Shown: positions 5,988-14,421 of the stretch, piece by piece | Position numbering within the stretch: position 1 is the stretch's first letter | Layout of the letters: every line of letters starts with the position of its first letter | Position numbers and translations under genes: made by a program | From: an uncultured Bacteroidota bacterium | GTDB taxonomy: Bacteria > Bacteroidota > Bacteroidia > UBA7662 | Direction of reading: 5' to 3' | Length of the DNA stretch: 19,109 nt | NCBI GenBank assembly: GCA_903856555.1 | Contig: CAIOCC010000179.1 | Span: 1-19,109, forward strand | Notes under the pieces: model-generated | Database searches by the model: none | Told to the model about the DNA's origin: nothing | Seen by the model: only the letters and a program-made list of their open reading frames with translations

Positions 5988-7829
5988 ATGTGTGGAATTG
6001 TAGCCTATATGGGGGACCGCCAAGCGGCTCCACTGCTCATCAAAGGACTCAAAAGACTGGAATACCGGGGCTACGACAGCGCCGGCATTGCCATCATGAA
6101 CGATGAACAGCAAATCACCGCCTACAAAAAAGCCGGCAAAGTCGCCGACCTCGAAGCCAATATCGGAGACCGGGATACCCAGGGCCACCTGGGCATCGGG
6201 CATACCCGTTGGGCCACTCACGGTGAACCCAACGACCGCAACGCCCACCCCCATTTTGGACACAACGGTTTGTTGGCCTTGGTTCACAACGGGATTATCG
6301 AAAATTACCAAACCATCAAGACCCAACTCCAAAACAAGGGTCATCAATTCCTCTCGGACACCGACACCGAGGTTTTGACACATTTGATTGAATACATTTA
6401 TACCGAACAACAGGTCAGCTTCGAAGAGGCCGTTCGTTTGGCCCTCAACGAAGTCCACGGTGCGTACGCCATCGTTGTTCTCTCCAAGAAAGACAAAGAC
6501 ACCTTGGTAGCCGCGCGCAAAGGCTCCCCTTTGGTGGTCGGTGTTGGCAACAATGAATTTTTCTTGGCATCGGACGCCTCCCCCATCATCGAACATACCA
6601 AGAGCGTGGTCTACCTCAACGATGGTGAAATGGCCTGCATCCGCGATCGCAAGCTCAGCATTCAAACCATCCACAACGAAAAGAAAGATGTTAAAATACA
6701 TCAGTTGGAGATGGAACTTGAAGCCATCGAAAAAGGCGGTTTCGAGCATTTTATGCTCAAAGAGATTTGGGAACAACCTCGCTCCATTGCCGATTCAATG
6801 CGCGGAAGGGTTCGCAGCGATATCGGCAAAATCCAAATGGGAGGCCTGCTGGAATACCAATTCAAATTGGTCAATGCCCGGCGCATTCTCATTATTGGTT
6901 GTGGTACATCGTGGCATGCGGGTTTGATTGGGGAATACCTCTTCGAAGAATTTGCCCGCACCCCCGTTGAGGTGGAATACGCCTCTGAATTTCGGTACCG
7001 AGACCCGGTGATTTACCCCGAAGACGTGGTCATCGCCATCTCGCAGTCCGGAGAAACGGCCGATACCCTGGCCGCCATCGAAATGGCCAAAGAAAAAGGA
7101 GCCACCATCCTGGGCGTTTGCAATGTGATTGGTTCCTCCATCGCCAGGGCCACCCATGCCGGGGCCTACACCCATGCCGGACCCGAAATCGGGGTGGCCT
7201 CCACCAAAGCCTTCACCGCCCAGGTCACCGTTCTGGCCCAGATGGCCTTGTGGACTGGCTACCGCAAAGGTGCCATTTCCAGAACCCAATTGCAGAACAA
7301 TTTGGTGGAACTCGAAAGCATACCCCCTTTGGTCGAGAAAATTCTCCAAACCGAGGCCCATATCCGGGATATCGCCGCCAAATTCTGCGATGCCCGCAAT
7401 TTCCTTTACTTGGGACGGGGTTACCAATTCCCCGTGGCCTTGGAAGGCGCTCTCAAACTCAAGGAAATATCCTACATCCACGCCGAAGGGTACCCAGCGG
7501 CCGAAATGAAGCACGGACCCATTGCCCTGATTGACGAAGAAATGCCGGTGGTTTTCATCGCCACCCAAAACGCCCAATACGAAAAAGTGATTTCCAATAT
7601 GCAGGAGGTCAAATCCCGCAAAGGCGTCATTATCGCATTGGTCACCGAGGGCGATGTGCAAGCCGCCGAGATCGCCAATTATGTGATCGAGGTGCCTCCA
7701 GTTCAAGAAGCCTTTGCGCCCTTGCTGACTTGCATTCCGTTGCAATTACTGGCCTACCATATCGCCATCCTCCGGGGTTGCAATGTGGACCAGCCCCGCA
7801 ACCTCGCCAAGTCCGTCACGGTGGAGTAG
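5988..7829 (+). CDS. glmS: Glutamine--fructose-6-phosphate aminotransferase (isomerizing)
   Basis: GlmS transfers the amide of glutamine to fructose 6-phosphate, making glucosamine 6-phosphate, the first committed step to UDP-GlcNAc, peptidoglycan and lipid A. At 613 residues it is of standard length. The N-terminal Cys2 nucleophile is present (MCGIVAYMGD), followed by the glutaminase motifs LEYRGYDSAG, GHTRWATHG and HNGIIENY. Two SIS sugar-isomerase domains follow: IIGCGTSWHAG (about 304-314) with ISQSGETADT, then YLGRGYQFPVALEGALKLKEISYIHAEGY. The conserved C-terminus DQPRNLAKSVTVE closes the active site. The ATG at 5988 is fixed because Cys must follow the initiator Met. It runs convergent with fhs, with 26 bases between stops and no obvious terminator hairpin. 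The short leader leaves no room for a glmS ribozyme. Confidence 0.97.
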   Translation: MCGIVAYMGDRQAAPLLIKGLKRLEYRGYDSAGIAIMNDEQQITAYKKAGKVADLEANIGDRDTQGHLGIGHTRWATHGEPNDRNAHPHFGHNGLLALVHNGIIENYQTIKTQLQNKGHQFLSDTDTEVLTHLIEYIYTEQQVSFEEAVRLALNEVHGAYAIVVLSKKDKDTLVAARKGSPLVVGVGNNEFFLASDASPIIEHTKSVVYLNDGEMACIRDRKLSIQTIHNEKKDVKIHQLEMELEAIEKGGFEHFMLKEIWEQPRSIADSMRGRVRSDIGKIQMGGLLEYQFKLVNARRILIIGCGTSWHAGLIGEYLFEEFARTPVEVEYASEFRYRDPVIYPEDVVIAISQSGETADTLAAIEMAKEKGATILGVCNVIGSSIARATHAGAYTHAGPEIGVASTKAFTAQVTVLAQMALWTGYRKGAISRTQLQNNLVELESIPPLVEKILQTEAHIRDIAAKFCDARNFLYLGRGYQFPVALEGALKLKEISYIHAEGYPAAEMKHGPIALIDEEMPVVFIATQNAQYEKVISNMQEVKSRKGVIIALVTEGDVQAAEIANYVIEVPPVQEAFAPLLTCIPLQLLAYHIAILRGCNVDQPRNLAKSVTVE

Positions 7830-7855
7830 TCAGTCCAACGTGCGGTAGGAGATTT

Positions 7856-9526
7856 TCAAAACAAACCGGTTATTTGACCTTGTTCGTCCAGGCGGATTTG
7901 ATTGGCAGCCGGGACTTTGGGGAGACCGGGCATGCGCATCATTTCGCCAGCGATGGGAATAACAAAACCAGCACCGGCGCTGATTTGAACTTCTTGGATT
8001 CGGAAAGGAAAACCGCTGGGGGCGCCGAGGAGCTCCGGGTTGTCCGAAAAGGATTTTTGGGTTTTGGCCATGCAGACTAGGAGGTTTCGACCCAGAGACG
8101 CTTCGAAGTAAGCCAATTGGTCGGCGGCTTTGGGGCTCAAAAGGACCTCCGAGGCGCCATAAAAGCGGGTGGCCAGGGTGTGGATTTTGTCGGCGAGGGG
8201 CGCATCTGCTTCGTAGAGAAAACGGGGTGGGGGTGGTGGGCCCTGGAGGCGGTGCATGACGGCGTGGGCCAGGGCTTCGGCTCCTTGGCCTCCCAGGGCC
8301 CAGGCGTCGCAGACGACGGCGTCTACGCCCCACCCCCGGCAATGCTCTTGGACGATGCGGATCTCCTCATCGGTATCGGTGCCAAAGCGGTTCAACGCCA
8401 CCACGGGCACCAAGCCAAAAAGACCGGCATTGGCGACGTGTTTTTGCAAATTGGACAAACCCTTCACCAAGGCTTCGGTATTGGGCTCGGTCAATTGCTT
8501 GAGCGATTGACCACCGTGGTAGCGAATGGCCCGCAGCGTCGCCACCAAGACCAAGGCATCGGGGAACAAACCCCCGTTACGGGCTTTGATATCAATGAAT
8601 TTTTCGCCACCCAAATCAAAACCAAAACCCGCTTCGGTCACCGTAACATCGCTGTGATTGAGGGCCGTATAGGTTGCTAACAACGAATTGGTCCCCTGCG
8701 CAATGTTCGCAAAGGGCCCCCCGTGCATCAACACCGGGTTGCCTTCGAGGCTTTGGACCAGGTTGGGCTTGAGGGCATCGCGCAGCAAAGCCGCCAAGGC
8801 CCCGGTTCCTCCCAAATCCCCGGCCAACACCGGCCCATCCGCACCTTTTCCTAACAATATACGATCCAAGCGGGCTTGGAGATCGGCCGCATCCTTCGAA
8901 AGGCAAAGAATGGCCATCAACTCCGAAGCCGCGGTAATATCAAAACCACTTTCGCGGGGCACCCCGTTGGCCTTGCCCCCCAAACCCAGGGTTATCTGCC
9001 GAAGCGAGCGATCGTTGAGGTCCATGACCCGACGAAACAGCACCGAACGAGCATCCAGGCGACCGGGGGCCGTCCCAAAATGCAAGGCATTGTCCAAGAG
9101 GGCCGCCAACAAATTATGGGCCCGCTCCACCGCATAGATATCCCCCGTGAAATGCAAATTGATGTCCTCCATCGGAGCCGCCTGGGCACGTCCTCCCCCG
9201 GTCGCCCCCCCTTTGATCCCAAAAACAGGACCCAGCGATGGCTCCCTGAGGGCCGCCGCCGCCCGCACCCCGATCCGGTTCAAACCATCCAGCAAACCCA
9301 GGGTACAGGTTGTTTTGCCTTCCCCCGCCGGCGTTGGGCTCATGGCCGAAACCAGGACCAAACGCCCACGCGGTCGGCCCATCTCCGCCTTGGTGTATTC
9401 CAAAGGGATTTTGGCTTTGAATTTTCCGTAATGCTCCAGGGCCTCCGGTGGAATCCCCAGACGTTCCGCGATCCGGTCTACATGAAGCAGGGTCGTCTGA
9501 CGGGCAATCTCTTGGTCGGTCATCAT
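7856..9526 (-). CDS. fhs: Formate--tetrahydrofolate ligase
   Basis: This enzyme activates formate with ATP onto tetrahydrofolate, giving 10-formyl-THF for purine, formyl-methionine and one-carbon metabolism. The 556-residue length is standard. The ATP-binding loop TPAGEGKTT lies at about 65-73. Family signatures include REPSLGPVFGIKGGATGGG (about 94-112), EDINLHFTGD, the stretch EAGFGFDLGGEKF, the region FGLVPVVALNRF and, near the C-terminus, SAGAGFVIPIAGEMMRMPGLP. Two adjacent ATGs (9526 and 9523) are possible starts. The gene begins 13 bases after the pit stop on the same strand, so it is probably co-transcribed with DUF47-pit, though the functional link is not obvious. Formyl-THF can also come from FolD, so fhs may serve formate assimilation or salvage. 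Confidence 0.96.
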   Translation of the reverse strand: MMTDQEIARQTTLLHVDRIAERLGIPPEALEHYGKFKAKIPLEYTKAEMGRPRGRLVLVSAMSPTPAGEGKTTCTLGLLDGLNRIGVRAAAALREPSLGPVFGIKGGATGGGRAQAAPMEDINLHFTGDIYAVERAHNLLAALLDNALHFGTAPGRLDARSVLFRRVMDLNDRSLRQITLGLGGKANGVPRESGFDITAASELMAILCLSKDAADLQARLDRILLGKGADGPVLAGDLGGTGALAALLRDALKPNLVQSLEGNPVLMHGGPFANIAQGTNSLLATYTALNHSDVTVTEAGFGFDLGGEKFIDIKARNGGLFPDALVLVATLRAIRYHGGQSLKQLTEPNTEALVKGLSNLQKHVANAGLFGLVPVVALNRFGTDTDEEIRIVQEHCRGWGVDAVVCDAWALGGQGAEALAHAVMHRLQGPPPPPRFLYEADAPLADKIHTLATRFYGASEVLLSPKAADQLAYFEASLGRNLLVCMAKTQKSFSDNPELLGAPSGFPFRIQEVQISAGAGFVIPIAGEMMRMPGLPKVPAANQIRLDEQGQITGLF

Positions 9527-9539
9527 GCGATGCAGGCGA

Positions 9540-10895
9540 TCAAGAAAGGCTGCGAACCAGCATCAAAACCAAGCCCGCCAAAATCGCCGAAATAGGAATG
9601 GTCAAAACCCAGGCCCAGAGCAATTGAATGGTCACCCCCCAGCGGACCGCCGAAAGCCTTTTGGTCGCTCCCACCCCAATAATCGAACCCGTAATCGTAT
9701 GCGTTGTACTCACCGGAATCCCCATCTGCTCGGTCATAAACAAGGTCAAAGCCCCGGAGGTTTCGGCACAAACCCCCTCCAACGGCGTCACCTTGGTGAT
9801 CTTGGTGCCCATGGTTTTGATGATTTTCCAACCACCGCTCAGGGTGCCCAGACCGATCGCCGTATAACAGGCCAAAGGAACCCAGTCCGGCATGTTCTTG
9901 ATGTCCTCGATATCTCCGTTGGCCACCATCGCCGCCGCAATGATCCCCATCACCTTCTGGGCATCGTTGCCCCCGTGTCCCACACTGAACGCCGCCGATG
10001 AAAGCAACTGCAATTTTTTGAACATATCCCCCACTCGATACGCCGTCGGCGTTGTGAACTTCTCGACATACCAAAAAGCCAAAACAAACAAAAAGGCCAC
10101 GGCCATGATGCCCCAAACCATCACCGAATTATCGGCACTGGACAAGCTTTTGGATAACTTGGAAGTCAGAGCCGGCTCCGAGCCCGGAAAAAGCAAGGAC
10201 ACCTGGGCAGCCAAGCCCTCCGCACCCACCTCGTCGTAGCCCCGAATCAGCGACCGGACCTCCCCCTCTTGGGACGACCAATCAGACGAAGAGCCGTAAA
10301 CCTTCTGAGCCGCATCGGCCATTTTGATTTGTTCAAAATAATCAAAGGCAAACCAAGTCAACATGCACGAAGCGATGATAATCCCAGTGCGGAGCCAGAG
10401 GTTGTGCTGAATGGTCACCAAGGTGATAAAGGCCGAAATCGTCATGCCAATCAAAGGTGCCAGAAAAATAAAAAAGAGGGTCTTGGAGATTTTGTCCATC
10501 GCCACAATGGCCTCAAAATCCAGACCGGGCTGATTCCAAAAAGCATTCATCAAGGCGGCACCCGCAAAGCCCCCGATGAGTGTATGCGATGACGATGAAG
10601 GAATTCCGTACCACCAAGTCAAAAGGTTCCAAGCAATGGCGGCAATCAAGCCCGAAAAAATAACCTGCAGCGTGATGAACTCGCCGTGAACGGTTTTGCC
10701 AATGGTATTGGCCACCGCATGGTCTTTGAAAATAAAAAAGGCAACGAAGTTGAAAAAAGCCGCCCAAATCACGGCCTGCAAAGGGGTTAAAACCTTGGTG
10801 GACACCACCGTCGCGATCGAATTCGCGGCGTCGTGAAAACCGTTGATGTAATCAAAAAGGAGGGCTAGTACAATGATGACAATCAAAAGGGTCAT
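9540..10895 (-). CDS. pit: Inorganic phosphate transporter, PiT family
   Basis: A PiT-family symporter takes up phosphate (often as a metal-phosphate complex) with H+ or Na+. From the ATG at 10895 the protein has 451 residues. The two inverted PiT signatures are visible: GFHDAANS (about 19-26) and VGHGGNDAQKVMG (about 305-317). The paired serine-rich loops GIPSSSSHTLIGG and GIPVSTTHTITGS are also present. A long soluble loop, about residues 190-255, lies between the halves and includes ADAAQKVYGSSSD. The frame could begin upstream at a TTG at 10922, but that overlaps the DUF47 gene by 17 bases and adds only nine hydrophilic residues. I prefer the ATG, 10 bases after the DUF47 stop. Adjacency to DUF47 supports the function. 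Confidence 0.94.
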   Translation of the reverse strand: MTLLIVIIVLALLFDYINGFHDAANSIATVVSTKVLTPLQAVIWAAFFNFVAFFIFKDHAVANTIGKTVHGEFITLQVIFSGLIAAIAWNLLTWWYGIPSSSSHTLIGGFAGAALMNAFWNQPGLDFEAIVAMDKISKTLFFIFLAPLIGMTISAFITLVTIQHNLWLRTGIIIASCMLTWFAFDYFEQIKMADAAQKVYGSSSDWSSQEGEVRSLIRGYDEVGAEGLAAQVSLLFPGSEPALTSKLSKSLSSADNSVMVWGIMAVAFLFVLAFWYVEKFTTPTAYRVGDMFKKLQLLSSAAFSVGHGGNDAQKVMGIIAAAMVANGDIEDIKNMPDWVPLACYTAIGLGTLSGGWKIIKTMGTKITKVTPLEGVCAETSGALTLFMTEQMGIPVSTTHTITGSIIGVGATKRLSAVRWGVTIQLLWAWVLTIPISAILAGLVLMLVRSLS

Positions 10896-10905
10896 ATCCG
10901 ATGGA

Positions 10906-11553
10906 CTAGGCGTATTTGACAACGATGGAGTCTATCACATTGGTCGCGTCTTCGAATTTGTCTGTAACAATTTCCAAAACCTGGTAAATCTCCCGCTTTT
11001 TGATCAACTCTTTGACATCCGTCTCCATATCAAACAAACGCTCAATGCACATATCAAAAACATCGTCCGCTTGGTTCTCCAAAGAATTTACTTTGATGAT
11101 GGCTTCGGACATGATTTTGACATTCTTCATGTTCCGGAGTTCAAAGACGGCCGTTTTGACCTCGGCACAACCCAGTCGGATAATTTCCGCCATTTTGCGC
11201 ATGCCGCTGTCGTCGGGATTGACCTTGTAGAAATTGATTTTCTTGCCAGAGGCATAGATGTAATCGCAGATATCGTCCAGTGCAATGGCCAGGTAATGGA
11301 TGTCCTCCCGATCAAAGGGGGTGATAAAATTCTTGCCCAATTCCTGAAAAATCTGATGGGTGTACTCGTCGTTCCGGTGTTCCAACTGCTCAAGCTTGGC
11401 AATCAGGGAGGACCTTTGGTTGTAATCAGGCTCGTTCACCAATTGGCTCAACAAATCGCCCATTTCGACCACCGTGACAGCGACCTTCTCAAACAAGGTA
11501 TAAAAGACTTTGTCTTTGGGCAAAAAGACAGCAAGAAGGTTGTTTAATCCCAT
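10906..11553 (-). CDS. DUF47 (PhoU-like) protein, Pit partner
   Basis: This 215-residue, all-helical, charged protein starts MGLNNLLAVFLPKDKVFYTLFEK. It contains the DUF47/PhoU-like pattern HRNDEYTHQIFQELGKNFITPFDREDIHYLAIALDDICDYI, with acidic E/D-xxxD patches. Such patches bind metal clusters in PhoU relatives. DUF47 proteins are regularly encoded immediately before pit transporters and are thought to control or assist phosphate uptake. The gene lies directly upstream of pit here, with 10 bases to the preferred pit ATG. No signal peptide or membrane segment is visible, so it should act on the cytoplasmic side. A candidate -7 element about 36 bases upstream suggests the DUF47-pit-fhs transcript begins here. 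The biochemical role remains inferred from context. Confidence 0.9.
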   Translation of the reverse strand: MGLNNLLAVFLPKDKVFYTLFEKVAVTVVEMGDLLSQLVNEPDYNQRSSLIAKLEQLEHRNDEYTHQIFQELGKNFITPFDREDIHYLAIALDDICDYIYASGKKINFYKVNPDDSGMRKMAEIIRLGCAEVKTAVFELRNMKNVKIMSEAIIKVNSLENQADDVFDMCIERLFDMETDVKELIKKREIYQVLEIVTDKFEDATNVIDSIVVKYA

Positions 11554-11588
11554 AACATTTAATTTAGATCATCTCGGGCTGAATCGCT

Positions 11589-11596
11589 CAAAAGTA
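11589..11596 (-). promoter_or_regulatory. Candidate -7 element for DUF47-pit-fhs
   Basis: Read leftward, TACTTTTG matches TAnnTTTG about 36 bases before the DUF47 ATG at 11553, inside an AT-rich 87-base gap. I see no good TTTG at the expected upstream spacing. Otherwise the gap (11554-11640) holds nothing recognisable, and there is no clear terminator for the upstream paaG-like gene. Confidence 0.4.
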
Positions 11597-11640
11597 GTTC
11601 AAGAATAAGCCTTGACCTTTAAGGAAATATTAACAACTTG

Positions 11641-12417
11641 TCAGCGCCCGGTGAAGAGGGGGCTGCGCTTGGCATTGAAGGCGGCCACCCCTTCCTTGTG
11701 GTCTTCGCTGCGACCGGCGATGCCCTGGCAAAGGGCCTCGTAGTCCAGCATTTGGTCCAAATCGGAGTGAAAACTGCGGTTCAACATCTTTTTGATGAGG
11801 CCGATCGCCTTGGTAGGGGCCTGGCGGTAATGATCGGCCCAAACTTGGACGGCCTGGTCCAGTTCTTCGTCCGGAACCGCTATGTTGATGAGACCCCATT
11901 GAACGGCGGTCTGGGCATCGATGCGGTTGGCCAGCGTACTCATTTCAAAGGCCCTGGCCGAACCCACCAAACGGGGCAGGAAATAGCTGGAACCCGAATC
12001 CAGCACCAAACCCACATTCACAAAAACCTCGATGAACTTGGCCGAATGGGCCGCCACGGTCAAATCACAGGCCAAAGCCAGGGAACAACCCGCCCCGGCC
12101 GCCACCCCGTTAATCCGACCGATAATAGGCTTGGGCATCTCGCGCATGGCACGGATGATGGGGTTGTAGCGCTTGTGCAGGGATTCGCTCAGGTCCCGGT
12201 CCTTGGAATCCTTGATGGATTTGAGGTCTTGGCCCGAACAAAAAGCCTTGCCCGCCCCGGTCAAAACCACCACCCGCACCTCGTCGTTGCGGCTGGCTTC
12301 TTTGAGGGCCGACTGCAGCGCATAGCTCTGTTCGTCGTCAAAAGCGTTGAAAACATCGGGGCGGTTGAGGGTGATGCGGGCGACCCCCTCTTCGACTTGG
12401 AACAATACAGTGGACAT
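11641..12417 (-). CDS. paaG: Enoyl-CoA hydratase/isomerase family, PaaG-like
   Basis: This 258-residue crotonase-fold enzyme has the oxyanion-hole segments GKAFCSGQDL (about 56-65) and NGVAAGAGCSLALACDL (103-119). The PaaG-type acid sits in GLVLDSGSSYFLPRLVG (Asp about 140), without the Glu pair expected of classical hydratases. The C-terminal GRSEDHKEGVAAFNAKRSPLFTG closely resembles E. coli PaaG, the 1,2-epoxyphenylacetyl-CoA isomerase of phenylacetate breakdown. PaaG also isomerises 2,3- to 3,4-unsaturated CoA esters. No other phenylacetate genes are nearby (no paaABCE, paaZ or paaK), so a general CoA-ester isomerase role is equally possible; orphan copies of this family are common. The gene lies 40 bases after the PAP2-like gene and 87 bases before DUF47. 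Family confident, exact substrate not. Confidence 0.85.
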   Translation of the reverse strand: MSTVLFQVEEGVARITLNRPDVFNAFDDEQSYALQSALKEASRNDEVRVVVLTGAGKAFCSGQDLKSIKDSKDRDLSESLHKRYNPIIRAMREMPKPIIGRINGVAAGAGCSLALACDLTVAAHSAKFIEVFVNVGLVLDSGSSYFLPRLVGSARAFEMSTLANRIDAQTAVQWGLINIAVPDEELDQAVQVWADHYRQAPTKAIGLIKKMLNRSFHSDLDQMLDYEALCQGIAGRSEDHKEGVAAFNAKRSPLFTGR

Positions 12418-12457
12418 GGTTTGGGTTCAGAAGGGCAAAATAAAGCCCAAAAACGGG

Positions 12458-13180
12458 TTAATCCGTAGGCCCCAGGCCCCACAAACCCAGACCCATCGCC
12501 AAGAGCCCTGCCCCCCATCCGTGGAGCAGTTCAGCGGGGGTATGGGCCCCGGACCGAAGGCGGCCCGCAACCACCAACCCCGAAAGCAGCACCGCCGCCG
12601 GAACCAAAAATGCCGATGGCGACCAGCCCGATGGCGACCATCCCCCCACGGCGGAGGCCTCCCAGCCCCCCAGGGCGATCGCCTCCCAGCCCCAATTCGC
12701 CCCCTGCCGGTAAAGACAGGCGGTGGCCGCCGTCAAAGCCCCCATGCCCATGGCATGGGCCGATACCTTGGTGCGCTCCAGCCAAACCAAGGCCCATAAC
12801 ACCAGAACCAAGGAGCTGAGCAAAGGACGCGTCAGCCAAGGGCTCAAATTCAAATCCGCCAACATCCACCACAAGCCCCCCAAACACAGGGCCTGCACGG
12901 TGTAAGGAGACCGCCTTTGCCCCGCCTCCGGTACCTCCAGCGAGCTGATCATCCCCACCCTCTTCATCCACAACAAGGACAGCAGCGGCAGAACCACCGC
13001 CATCAAGGCCACCGCCGCCGTGAACCACCGGAAAACCTGCGGGGGATACGCCTCCAAAGCCGGCAACCCTGCCGACCAAGCCAGGCCGTTGATGTACAAA
13101 GGCATCCAAACCGGGTGTGCTACCAGGGCCAGGCCCTTCACCGCTCGATCCAAAACCTCGGGCCTGAACATAGAATTCAT
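12458..13180 (-). CDS. PAP2-like integral membrane protein with repeat-expanded loop
   Basis: This 240-residue protein has about six hydrophobic segments, starting LALVAHPVWMPLYINGL. The pattern KRVGMISSLEVPEAGQRRSPY, then KVSAHAMGMGALTAA and finally AGRLRSGAHTPAELLHGWGAG, matches the Bacteroidota membrane proteins annotated as PAP2 phosphatases. The two His-containing motifs (SAH and R-x-x-x-GAH) correspond to the PAP2 C2 and C3 catalytic motifs, but the C1 motif (KxxxxxxRP) is poorly represented, by GQRRSPY at best. Lipid phosphatase activity is therefore uncertain. A loop at about residues 160-190 (GWEAIALGGWEASAVGGWSP and following) consists of short tandem repeats not typical of the family. 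Met4 at 13171 is an alternative start. The gene is divergent from the antiporter, with only 25 bases between starts. Confidence 0.7.
   Translation of the reverse strand: MNSMFRPEVLDRAVKGLALVAHPVWMPLYINGLAWSAGLPALEAYPPQVFRWFTAAVALMAVVLPLLSLLWMKRVGMISSLEVPEAGQRRSPYTVQALCLGGLWWMLADLNLSPWLTRPLLSSLVLVLWALVWLERTKVSAHAMGMGALTAATACLYRQGANWGWEAIALGGWEASAVGGWSPSGWSPSAFLVPAAVLLSGLVVAGRLRSGAHTPAELLHGWGAGLLAMGLGLWGLGPTD
12613..12693 (-). repeat. Short in-frame tandem repeats in the PAP2-like gene
   Basis: CCGATGGCGACCA occurs at 12613-12625 and 12628-12640 (15-bp period, encoding GWSPS twice). GCCTCCCAGCCCC occurs at 12657-12669 and 12681-12693 (24-bp period, encoding the eight-residue repeat GWEAxAxG). 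Both periods keep frame and sit in one predicted loop between membrane helices. Confidence 0.75.
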
Positions 13181-13205
13181 ACGATTTGGCTAATTTAGAG
13201 GACAA

Positions 13206-14414
13206 ATGGAGACCTTCCACGAATTGCCCTTCTTTACCAACCTGCTCATCTTGTTGGTCGCCGCCCGCCTATTGGGCGAGGTGCTGGAACGATTCCGCCA
13301 ACCCGCCATGATCGGCGAAATCCTGGCCGGCATCCTCTTGGGTCCCAGCCTGCTGAACCTGATACATCGCACCGAAGAAATCAAGGTCATTTCCGAACTC
13401 GGTATTTTCTTGCTGGTGATTCGGGCCGGACTCGAAATCAACATCGACGATATCCTCCGATCCCTCAAGGGCCGTAACATTATTATATCGATCACCGCTT
13501 TTACCATCCCCATCCTCAGTGGCATCGCCGTGGGCATGGGGTTTGGCCAAGACCTCCCATCTACGCTCTTTATTGGACTCTGTGTGGCCATCACCGCCCT
13601 CCCCGTGAGCATTCGAATCCTCATGGACCTGCGCAAGATCAACACCGTCGTCGGCCAACAAATTATTTCGGTCGCCATTTTTGACGATGTCCTGGCCCTT
13701 TCCATCCTGGGCGTTCTGCTCAGCCTCAAAGGAACCGACATGTCCATGAACCTGGTTCTCACCGCCGGAGCCGTCTCGGTCTTCAAACTGGCTTTGTTTG
13801 GGGGCATCCTCACCCTGGTGTATTTTGTTATTCGACGCATCCTGCGCAAAGGCGATTATATCCAAGAATCCCTGGACCGCTTGGTCGCCCTGCTGCGGGG
13901 CAAAGAACCACTGCACGCTTTGTTCTTCGCCTTTGTTCTCCTCTTTGCCACCTTTACCGAAATACTGGGCCTGCACTTTATTGTGGGTGCCTTCTTTGCG
14001 GCCCTCCTGATTAGCGAATCCCTGATCGGCAAAGACAACCTGCGCGTTATCGAAAAAACCACCAGCAACATGGCCATGGGATTTTTGGCGCCTATTTTTT
14101 TTGCAGGCATCGGCCTGGAATTTAATATCGGCTCCATCCACAACCTGGGCCTGATGGGAGCCATCCTCCTGGCATCGTATGCCTCCAAAATCGCCGGCGG
14201 CTACCTGGGAGGCCGCCTGGCGGGCCTTCGACACCGCGCCTCCCTGACCCTGGGCATTGGCCTCAACGCCCGCGGTATCATGGAATTGGTCATCGCCAAC
14301 ATTGCCTACAAAAACGGAATGATCAGCACCGAACTCTTTTCGATTTTGGTCCTAATGGGCGTTCTCACCACCCTGAGCACCCCCATGATGCTCAAAAAAG
14401 CCTTCGGCCGCTAA
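13206..14414 (+). CDS. Cation:proton antiporter (CPA2-type Na+/H+ exchanger domain)
   Basis: This 402-residue protein has roughly a dozen hydrophobic helices and no appended domain. Family landmarks are RLLGEVLERFRQPAMIGEILAGILLGPSLL (about 21-50), ELGIFLLVIRAGLEI, AITALPVSIRIL (128-139) and the ion-binding pair Asp-Asp at about 160-161 (SVAIFDDVLALSIL). GFLAPIFFAGIGLEF and GLNARGIMELVIANIAY follow towards the C-terminus. It should exchange Na+ or K+ for H+ in pH and salt homeostasis. It lacks the TrkA-N regulatory domain seen in KefB/KefC proteins. Charged loops near residue 220 (RRILRKGDYIQESLDRL) face the cytoplasm. It is divergent from the PAP2-like gene and convergent with rpoN. The exact ion cannot be told from sequence. 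Confidence 0.92.
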   Translation: METFHELPFFTNLLILLVAARLLGEVLERFRQPAMIGEILAGILLGPSLLNLIHRTEEIKVISELGIFLLVIRAGLEINIDDILRSLKGRNIIISITAFTIPILSGIAVGMGFGQDLPSTLFIGLCVAITALPVSIRILMDLRKINTVVGQQIISVAIFDDVLALSILGVLLSLKGTDMSMNLVLTAGAVSVFKLALFGGILTLVYFVIRRILRKGDYIQESLDRLVALLRGKEPLHALFFAFVLLFATFTEILGLHFIVGAFFAALLISESLIGKDNLRVIEKTTSNMAMGFLAPIFFAGIGLEFNIGSIHNLGLMGAILLASYASKIAGGYLGGRLAGLRHRASLTLGIGLNARGIMELVIANIAYKNGMISTELFSILVLMGVLTTLSTPMMLKKAFGR

Positions 14415-14421
14415 GCCTACG

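Noticed and set aside
7830..7855. Bidirectional terminator between glmS and fhs
   Set aside because: No stem of useful length or U-tract is visible in the 26 bases.
10896..10922. TTG start for pit
   Set aside because: It overlaps DUF47 by 17 bases and adds only nine polar residues; the ATG at 10895 sits right before the first helix.
13269..14234. Minus-strand open frame opposite the antiporter
   Set aside because: It is low-complexity (Gln, Gly, Asp and His rich), the usual antisense image of a hydrophobic transporter gene.
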